NCBI GenBank assembly: GCA_947372865.1
Contig: CANBVJ010000036.1
Coordinates: forward strand, 1-34,807
Reading direction: 5' to 3'
Source: Comamonadaceae bacterium
GTDB taxonomy: Bacteria; Pseudomonadota; Gammaproteobacteria; Burkholderiales; Burkholderiaceae_C
Length of the DNA: 34,807 nucleotides
Part shown: positions 28,385 through 34,807 of the stretch, one piece after another
Layout of the letters: every line of letters begins with the position of its first letter
Position numbering within the stretch: position 1 is the first letter of the stretch
Notes under the pieces: model-generated
Database searches by the model: none
The model's input: the letters and a program-made list of their open reading frames with translations, nothing else
Told to the model about the DNA's origin: nothing
Made by a program: the position numbers and the translations under genes

Positions 28385-29935
28385 TCAGACCGACTTGATG
28401 CTGATGTTTTTGAACTCGCCGGTGGCAATTTTCTTTTGCCACTCGGCCGGCCCGGTGATGTGTGCGCTGGTGCCGCCCGAGTCCACCGCCACGGTCACGG
28501 GCATGTCGACCACGTCAAACTCGTAAATCGCTTCCATGCCCAGGTCGGCGAAACCTACGACCTCGGCGTGCTTGATGGCTTTGCTCACCAGATAGGCGGC
28601 GCCGCCCACGGCCATGAGGTAGGCGCTCTTGTGCTTCTTGATGGCTTCAATGGCCACCGGGCCGCGCTCGGCCTTACCCACCATGGAGATCAAACCGGTT
28701 TGGGCCAGCATCATTTCAGTGAATCCATCCATGCGGGTGGCGGTCGTGGGGCCGGCGGGGCCGACGGCTTCACCGGCCACCGGATCGACGGGGCCAACGT
28801 AGTAAATCACCCGGTTGGTGAAGTCCACGGGCAGCTTCTCGCCTTTGGCCAGCATTTGCTGAATGCGCTTGTGGGCGGCGTCGCGGCCGGTCAGCATCTT
28901 GCCGTTGAGCAGCAGGGTTTGGCCGGGCTTCCAGCTTGCCACTTCTTCTTTGGTCAGGGTGTTGAGGTCCACCTTGGTGCTTTTGACGTAGTCGGGCGTC
29001 CAGTTCACGGCGGGCCACAGGTCCAGCGATGGGGGCGTCAGGTAGACCGGGCCGCTGCCGTCCATCACAAAGTGGGCGTGGCGGGTGGCGGCGCAGTTGG
29101 GGATCATGGCCACGGGCTTGCTGGCGGCATGCGTGGGGTACATCTTGATTTTGACGTCGAGCACCGTGGTCAGGCCGCCCAGGCCTTGGGCACCAATGCC
29201 CAGGGCGTTGACCTTGTCAAACAGTTCCAGGCGCATGTTTTCTACGGGCGTGAGTACCGCGCCGCTGCTGGACTTGGCCTGCAGCTCGTACATGTCCAGA
29301 TCATCCATCAGGCTCTCTTTTGCCATCAGCACGGCTTTCTCTGCCGTGCCGCCAATGCCAATACCCAGCATGCCCGGTGGGCACCAGCCGGCGCCCATGG
29401 TGGGTACGGTTTTCAAGACCCAGTCGATCACCGAGTCGCCGGGGTTGAGCATGATCATCTTGCTCTTGTTCTCGGAGCCGCCACCCTTGGCTGCGACGGT
29501 GACTTCGACCGTGTTGCCGGGCACGATTTCGGTAAAGATGACGGCCGGCGTGTTGTCCTTGGTGTTCTTGCGCAAGAACTCGGGGTCGGCCACCACGCTG
29601 GCGCGCAGGGTGTTGTCCGGGTGGTTGTAGCCGCGGCGCACGCCTTCGTTAATCGCGTCATCCAGGCTGCCGGTAAAGCCGCCCCAGCGAACGTCCATGC
29701 CGACTTTGAGGAAGACGTTGACGATGCCGGTGTCCTGGCAAATCGGGCGGTGGCCGGTGGCGCTCATCTTGCTGTTGGTCAGGATTTGCGCAATCGCGTC
29801 CTTGGCCGCAGGGCTTTGCTCGCGCTCGTAGGCGCGCGCCAGGTGAGCGATGTAGTCGGCGGGATGGTAATAGCTGATGAACTGCAGGGCGGCGGCAACG
29901 GACTCGATCAGGTCTTCTTGGCGGATGGTGGTCAT
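28385..29935 (-). CDS. Fumarate hydratase, class I (4Fe-4S, oxygen-sensitive type)
   Basis: This enzyme interconverts fumarate and malate in the citric acid cycle. The 516-residue protein joins the alpha and beta parts of the FumA/TtdAB type. Its three cluster cysteines are Cys66 (RPICQDTGIVNVF), Cys185 (GAGWCPPGMLGIGIGG) and Cys281 (IPNCAATRHAHF). The C-terminal part has YYVGPVDPVAGEAVGPAGPT and TTATRMDGFTEMML. Whether fumarate or a related hydroxy acid is the main substrate cannot be read directly, but length and motifs fit FumA/FumB. First gene of a unit with murI; divergent from acs over 226 bases. Confidence 0.93.
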   Translation of the reverse strand: MTTIRQEDLIESVAAALQFISYYHPADYIAHLARAYEREQSPAAKDAIAQILTNSKMSATGHRPICQDTGIVNVFLKVGMDVRWGGFTGSLDDAINEGVRRGYNHPDNTLRASVVADPEFLRKNTKDNTPAVIFTEIVPGNTVEVTVAAKGGGSENKSKMIMLNPGDSVIDWVLKTVPTMGAGWCPPGMLGIGIGGTAEKAVLMAKESLMDDLDMYELQAKSSSGAVLTPVENMRLELFDKVNALGIGAQGLGGLTTVLDVKIKMYPTHAASKPVAMIPNCAATRHAHFVMDGSGPVYLTPPSLDLWPAVNWTPDYVKSTKVDLNTLTKEEVASWKPGQTLLLNGKMLTGRDAAHKRIQQMLAKGEKLPVDFTNRVIYYVGPVDPVAGEAVGPAGPTTATRMDGFTEMMLAQTGLISMVGKAERGPVAIEAIKKHKSAYLMAVGGAAYLVSKAIKHAEVVGFADLGMEAIYEFDVVDMPVTVAVDSGGTSAHITGPAEWQKKIATGEFKNISIKSV

Positions 29936-30161
29936 GGGGCGGTGGCCTGCTAGGGCGCTGGGTGGGCGATAAAGAAACGAGTTTAACCAAGGCGTCCCAC
30001 GGCAAGCTGACGCCGTCTGGCTATGCTCTGGCGCACTTTTGCATCGCTATTGAACTCGGGTATGGACGTCAAAATGAAAAGGTGGCGGGGAGTCAGTGGC
30101 CTGTAAGTGCCACCCCCGACGATCGCGCCCAGCTTTTTACGCATAACTAGGAGACAAGCCC
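29936..30161. promoter_or_regulatory. Divergent fumarase/acs promoter region
   Basis: This 226-base spacer holds no gene. A TTGCAT and TATGGA pair spaced by 16 bases (about 30041-30068) could be an acs promoter. In the acs leader one GCCAC copy (30109-30113) can pair with either of two GTGGC copies (30082-30086 or 30096-30100). An AGGAG at 30149-30153 is the acs ribosome binding site. Confidence 0.35.
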
Positions 30162-32159
30162 ATGAGTTCCCCATCCTCTGCCATCCAGTCCGTTTTGGTC
30201 GAAAACCGCGTTTTCTACCCCAGCGACGCCATGGTCAAGTCCGCCCGCATTTCGGGCATGGACGGCTACAACGCGCTGTGCAAGGCCGCAGAAGACGACT
30301 TTGAAGGCTTTTGGGCGCAACTCGCGCGGGACAACGTGGTGTGGAACAAGCCCTTTACCCGCACCCTGGACGAGTCCAACGCGCCTTTCTACAAGTGGTT
30401 TGACGACGGCGAACTCAACGCCTCGGCCAACTGCCTGGACAAGCACATGGGCACGCCCAACGAGAACAAGACCGCCGTTATCTTTGAGGCGGACGACGGC
30501 GCGGTCACCAAAACCACCTTCCGCGAACTGCTGTCGCGCGTGAGCCAGTTTGCCAATGCGCTCAAGGCCGACGGTATCCAAAAAGGCGACCGTGTGCTGA
30601 TTTACATGCCCATGACTTTAGAGGGCGTGATCGCCATGCAGGCCTGCGCCCGCATTGGCGCCACCCACAGCGTGGTGTTTGGCGGCTTCTCGGCCAAGGC
30701 GCTGCAAGAACGCATCATCGACGCTGGTGCCGTGGCGGTCATCACCTCAAACTTCCAGATGCGCGGCGGTAAAGAGCTGCCGCTCAAAGCCATCGTGGAC
30801 GAAGGCATTGCGATGGGCGGCTGCGAGTCGATCAAGACCGTCTACGTCTACCAACGCACGGCCAGCGCCTGCAATATGGTGGCCGGTCGCGACAAGACAT
30901 TTACCCAAGCCATCGAAGGCCAAAGCACCGTGTGCGCGCCCGTGCCCGTGGGCGCCGAGCATCCGCTCTTTATTCTTTACACCTCGGGTTCTACCGGCAA
31001 GCCCAAGGGCGTGCAGCATTCCACCGGCGGCTACCTGCTGTGGGCCAAGCTGACCATGGACTGGACGTTTGACCTCAAGCCCAACGACGTGTTCTGGTGC
31101 ACGGCCGACATCGGCTGGATCACCGGCCACACCTACGTGGCTTACGGCCCCTTGGCGGCAGGCGCCACGCAAATCATTTTTGAAGGCGTGCCCACGTTCC
31201 CCAACGCCGGACGCTTCTGGCAAATGATCGAGCGCCACAAGTGCTCGATTTTCTACACCGCGCCCACAGCCATTCGGTCCTTGATCAAGGCCGCCGAGAG
31301 CGACGCCGCCGTGCACCCGGACCGCTCGGACCTGAGCAGCCTGCGCATCCTCGGTTCGGTGGGCGAGCCCATCAACCCTGAAGCCTGGATGTGGTACTAC
31401 AAAAATATTGGCCATGAAAAGTGCCCCATCGTGGACACCTTCTGGCAGACCGAAACCGGTGGCCACATGATGACGCCTCTGCCTGGCGCCACACCCTTGG
31501 TGCCCGGAAGCTGCACTTTGCCGCTGCCCGGTATCATGGCCGCTATCGTGGACGAAATGGGCCACGACATTCCCAACGGCACCGGCGGCATTCTGGTCGT
31601 CAAGCGCCCCTGGCCTTCCATGATCCGCACCATCTGGAACGACCCTGAGCGCTTCAAAAAGAGCTACTTCCCTGAGGAAATGGGCGGCAAGATGTACTTG
31701 GCCGGCGACGGCGCGGTGCGCAGCGCTGACCGGGGCTACTTCCGCATCACCGGACGCATTGATGACGTGCTCAACGTCTCGGGCCACCGCATGGGAACCA
31801 TGGAAATCGAGTCGGCCCTGGTTTCCAAGACCGATCTGGTGGCCGAAGCCGCCGTGGTGGGCCGCCCGGACGACCTCACCGGCGAGGCGATTTGCGCTTT
31901 TGTTGTGTTGAAGCGTTCACGCCCCACCGACGAAGAGGCCAAGGTGATCGCCAAGGAACTGCGCGACTGGGTGGCCAAAGAGATTGGCCCGATTGCCAAG
32001 CCCAAGGACATCCGCTTTGGTGAAAACCTGCCCAAAACCCGCTCCGGCAAGATCATGCGCCGCCTGTTGCGCTCGCTGGCCAAGGGCGAGGCGGTTACCC
32101 AAGATGTCTCCACGCTGGAAAATCCGGCGATTTTGGACCAGCTCGGCAAAGCCTATTAA
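30162..32159 (+). CDS. acs: Acetyl-CoA synthetase (AMP-forming)
   Basis: Acs activates acetate to acetyl-CoA through acetyl-AMP, allowing growth on acetate and recovery of overflow acetate. The 665-residue protein has the ANL-family motifs in order: [18 protein letters not shown] (ATP loop), [36 protein letters not shown], the hinge region [20 protein letters not shown], and [10 protein letters not shown] with the catalytic Lys630, which is the site of control by acetylation in this family. The ATG at 30162 has an AGGAG nine bases upstream. It stands as a single gene before a very strong terminator. Confidence 0.96.
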   Translation: MSSPSSAIQSVLVENRVFYPSDAMVKSARISGMDGYNALCKAAEDDFEGFWAQLARDNVVWNKPFTRTLDESNAPFYKWFDDGELNASANCLDKHMGTPNENKTAVIFEADDGAVTKTTFRELLSRVSQFANALKADGIQKGDRVLIYMPMTLEGVIAMQACARIGATHSVVFGGFSAKALQERIIDAGAVAVITSNFQMRGGKELPLKAIVDEGIAMGGCESIKTVYVYQRTASACNMVAGRDKTFTQAIEGQSTVCAPVPVGAEHPLFILYTSGSTGKPKGVQHSTGGYLLWAKLTMDWTFDLKPNDVFWCTADIGWITGHTYVAYGPLAAGATQIIFEGVPTFPNAGRFWQMIERHKCSIFYTAPTAIRSLIKAAESDAAVHPDRSDLSSLRILGSVGEPINPEAWMWYYKNIGHEKCPIVDTFWQTETGGHMMTPLPGATPLVPGSCTLPLPGIMAAIVDEMGHDIPNGTGGILVVKRPWPSMIRTIWNDPERFKKSYFPEEMGGKMYLAGDGAVRSADRGYFRITGRIDDVLNVSGHRMGTMEIESALVSKTDLVAEAAVVGRPDDLTGEAICAFVVLKRSRPTDEEAKVIAKELRDWVAKEIGPIAKPKDIRFGENLPKTRSGKIMRRLLRSLAKGEAVTQDVSTLENPAILDQLGKAY

Positions 32160-32206
32160 ATTGGCCGGGCCTGGCGGCGTACGCGGGCTTTTCGTCGGTT
32201 ACTCTC

Positions 32207-32257
32207 GGGCCTGCAGTGCACCCAATCCATGGGTGCACTGCAGGCCCTGAGTTTTTT
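32207..32257 (+). terminator. Very strong intrinsic terminator of acs
   Basis: An unbroken 18-base-pair stem (32207-32224 with 32230-32247) has a five-base loop and is followed by TGAGTTTTTT. It begins 47 bases after the acs stop and ends about 20 bases before the next start. The stem is unusually long for a terminator and is also a near-perfect DNA inverted repeat. Confidence 0.9.
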
Positions 32258-32275
32258 CCAGACGGAGTTTGCGCC

Positions 32276-33157
32276 ATGACCCAGTTAAGTGCCGAAGATA
32301 TCGCCCAGTTTCAGACCCAGGGCTACCTCGTCATCGAGGACGCCGTTTCGCCCGCAGCGCTGGCGGCGCTGCGCCACGACTTGGACGCCTGGGTGGACGA
32401 AAGCCGCTCGCAAGCCGGAAACTGGGGCACCACCGCAGACGGCCGCGCACGATTCGATTGTGAAATCGGCCACAGCGCTGACGATCCGCGCCTGCGTCGC
32501 ATCAACAACCCGGCTGAAATCTCGGCGGCTTATGAACAGGTCTTGCTCGACTCCACCATGGTGGATGCAGTCGCCGGTCTGATTGGACCTGACGTCAAAG
32601 TGCACCACTCCAAAATCAACCTCAAGCGCCCGGGCACGGCCACCCGTGTGGGCTACCACCAGGATTTCTCGTTTACCCCGCACACCAACGACAGCCTGGT
32701 CACCGCGCTGGTCGCGCTGGACAAAGTTGATCTGGAGAACGGTCCGCTGCGCGTGGTGCCCGGCTCGCACCTCAAGGGCCAAGTCAGCCTCTGGCAAAAC
32801 GGCGCCTTCACCGGCCAGGTGGATGAGGCCGCAGCCAGGTACTACGAGGCGAACTCGATTCCCCTCCCGCAAAAGCCCGGCAGCGTGTGCCTGATGCACA
32901 CCAAGTTGATGCACGGCTCGGACCCTAATCGTTCCCAGGCGCCGCGCGGTCTGTTTATCTGTGTCTATGCTGCGGCCGATGCTTTTGCCCTGTCGCCTTC
33001 GCCCTTGCCCAACCGTTTTGAAGGACAGGTTGTGCGGGGTCAGGCCACGGGCCAGGCCCGACTGACCGAAGGCCATGTTAAGCTGCCTGCCGCATGGAAA
33101 GAGGCAGCCTTCTTTGCGGTGCAGGGCCAGCGTGCGGCGGTACCACTCGACGGCTAG
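32276..33157 (+). CDS. PhyH-family iron/2-oxoglutarate dioxygenase
   Basis: The 293-residue protein belongs to the phytanoyl-CoA dioxygenase family of non-haem Fe(II) oxygenases. The iron ligands are His128 and Asp130 in GYHQDFSF and His213 in LMHGSDPNRS, and Arg224 in APRGLF would bind 2-oxoglutarate. GPLRVVPGSHLKG between them is typical. The substrate cannot be told from the sequence; relatives act on lipids, amino acids, ectoine and small secondary metabolites. The ATG at 32276 has an ACGGAG ribosome binding site. The strong acs terminator directly upstream suggests independent expression, but no promoter is evident in the short space between. Confidence 0.9.
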   Translation: MTQLSAEDIAQFQTQGYLVIEDAVSPAALAALRHDLDAWVDESRSQAGNWGTTADGRARFDCEIGHSADDPRLRRINNPAEISAAYEQVLLDSTMVDAVAGLIGPDVKVHHSKINLKRPGTATRVGYHQDFSFTPHTNDSLVTALVALDKVDLENGPLRVVPGSHLKGQVSLWQNGAFTGQVDEAAARYYEANSIPLPQKPGSVCLMHTKLMHGSDPNRSQAPRGLFICVYAAADAFALSPSPLPNRFEGQVVRGQATGQARLTEGHVKLPAAWKEAAFFAVQGQRAAVPLDG

Positions 33158-33181
33158 CGCAGCGCTGGTTCGCATCGCCCA

Positions 33182-33225
33182 AATAGAAAAGCCCGACCTG
33201 CTTGCGCAGACCGGGCTTTTCTATT
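33182..33225. terminator. Two-way terminator between the dioxygenase gene and adk
   Basis: A 14-base-pair stem (33182-33195 with 33212-33225) encloses a 2x2 internal loop and an inner CTGC/GCAG stem. The A-rich left arm and T-rich right arm let it serve both converging genes. Confidence 0.9.
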
Positions 33226-33253
33226 GTGCCAGCGACTAGGCTGGCGCGTTTGT

Positions 33254-33970
<717 letters not shown>

Positions 33971-33997
33971 TCAGGTCAAGCGCATTGTTGTCTTTGG

Positions 33998-34006
33998 AGA
34001 ATAGCA
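33998..34006 (-). promoter_or_regulatory. Candidate extended -10 promoter for adk
   Basis: On the minus strand TGCTATTCT (34006-33998) forms an extended -10 element about 90 bases before the adk start. No good -35 box is seen, which such promoters can do without. Confidence 0.3.
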
Positions 34007-34058
34007 TGCAGTAACCCGCGTCTGCCTTACAAGGCGCCGCGCCGCTTCACTAGCAATC

Positions 34059-34807
34059 TCAGGGCTGTTGCGCCACCCAGGCGCGCACGCGTTCTAGGTC
34101 TTCAGGCGTGTCCACGCCCGCGCCTGGCGCGGTAGCCGCCAGATACACCGCAATGCGGTGCCCGTGCCACAGCGCACGCAGTTGTTCAAGTGCTTCGGTG
34201 CTTTCCAGTGGTGCGGGGGCCAAGGTAGGGAATTGGCGCAAAAAGCCCACGCGGTAGGAATAAATGCCAATGTGGCGCAGTGGCGTGGGGCTGGGCAACT
34301 GGCGTTGGCCATCGGCGGGCGCGTCGCGCCACCACGGAATCGGCGCGCGGCTGAAATACAGGGCGTGTGAGGCGGCGTCCAGCACCACCTTCACCACATT
34401 GGGGTTAAAAAATTCGTCTGCGTCGTTAATGGGGCTGGCCGCCGTGCCCATGCTGGCAGTGGCGCTGTCTTGCAGCACCTGCGCCACCGCAACTACCAGC
34501 GCGGGATCGATCAGCGGTTCGTCGCCTTGCACATTGACCACGATGGCGTCGTCGTGCAGACCCAAAATGTCGCAGGCCTCGGCCAGCCGGTCGCTGCCGG
34601 AGGGGTGGTCCTGGCGGGTCAAAACCGCCTCTATTCCGTGTTGGGCACAGGCGTGCAAGATGGATGCGCTGTCACCGGCCACCACCACGCGCGTGCCCGG
34701 CGCCATGCCTGAGAGCACCCGTTGCGCCACGCGCACCACCATGGGAATGCCGCCAATGTCGGCCAGCGGTTTGTTGGGCAGGCGGGTGGAAGCCAGCCGC
34801 GCCGGTA
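34059..34807 (-). CDS. kdsB: 3-Deoxy-manno-octulosonate cytidylyltransferase, cut at its N-terminus
   Basis: KdsB activates KDO with CTP to make CMP-KDO for lipopolysaccharide inner core synthesis, so the organism is Gram-negative. The frame continues past the internal ATG at 34742 to the window edge and reads [19 protein letters not shown] there, which is the conserved nucleotide-binding start of the family. Further motifs are [13 protein letters not shown] and [12 protein letters not shown], and the C-terminal ends near [13 protein letters not shown]. About six N-terminal residues lie outside the window. It is upstream of adk on the same strand, an order usual in Burkholderiales. Confidence 0.94.
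   Translation of the reverse strand, partial: PARLASTRLPNKPLADIGGIPMVVRVAQRVLSGMAPGTRVVVAGDSASILHACAQHGIEAVLTRQDHPSGSDRLAEACDILGLHDDAIVVNVQGDEPLIDPALVVAVAQVLQDSATASMGTAASPINDADEFFNPNVVKVVLDAASHALYFSRAPIPWWRDAPADGQRQLPSPTPLRHIGIYSYRVGFLRQFPTLAPAPLESTEALEQLRALWHGHRIAVYLAATAPGAGVDTPEDLERVRAWVAQQP

Noticed and set aside
28172..29953. 593-codon open frame antisense to the fumarase and part of murI
   Set aside because: Shadow frame with low-complexity His/Gly/Val composition and no plausible start site; the opposite strand has clear fumarase motifs.

Overview
The window is ordinary-looking chromosomal DNA from a GC-rich betaproteobacterium of the order Burkholderiales, most likely family Comamonadaceae (Rhodoferax/Polaromonas-like; inferred from gene content and order, no marker RNA gene is present). 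Coding density is high, genes lie on both strands, and base composition looks even throughout. I see no insertion sequence, phage gene, integrase, CRISPR array, rRNA or plasmid feature. Two tRNA genes are present. About 35 protein genes can be supported; one of them (kdsB) is cut by the right edge, and a possible gene start is cut by the left edge.

Layout. 1-2614 (minus): a possible cut gene start, then the two-gene unit gloB-mltD. 2613-3895 (plus): a SAM-methyltransferase-like protein and rnhA, whose first start codon overlaps that of gloB head to head. 3917-7071 (minus): molybdenum cofactor unit moaA-mobA-moeA. 7198-8668: a degenerate histidine-kinase-like protein (plus) facing a NarL-type response regulator (minus). 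8895-11725: divergent pyrophosphatases, the proton-pumping membrane enzyme hppA (minus) and soluble ppa (plus). 11801-15075: a COG3146-type acyltransferase (minus), then nadE and glnB (plus). 15086-17393 (minus): ECF-like sigma factor, DUF3619 membrane protein, DUF3106 exported protein and RDD membrane protein. 17671-23750 (plus): ilvB-ilvN-ilvC, pssA and leuA, i.e. branched-chain amino acid synthesis with a phospholipid gene in between. 23852-24910: an exported PBP7-type D,D-endopeptidase. 24959-27243 (minus): aat-bpt-iclR, where the first two are N-degron tRNA-protein transferases. 27331-27542: tRNA-Pro(TGG) and tRNA-Arg(TCT), separated by a terminator. 27554-29935 (minus): class I fumarase and murI. 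30162-33157 (plus): acs and a PhyH-family dioxygenase. 33254-34807 (minus): kdsB and adk.

Most of the content is housekeeping: cell wall (mltD, murI, pbpG, kdsB), cofactors (Moco, NAD), amino acids, central carbon (fumarase, Acs) and pyrophosphate and nitrogen balance. The two places where something little-described could sit are the four-gene sigma/DUF3619/DUF3106/RDD unit, which has the architecture of an ECF sigma with a membrane anti-sigma and a periplasmic sensor, and the kinase/regulator pair, in which the kinase keeps its phospho-acceptor histidine but has lost every recognisable ATP-binding motif. Several strong RNA hairpins and palindromes between genes are also recorded. All function calls come from reading the translated sequence and recalling families; no database search was run.
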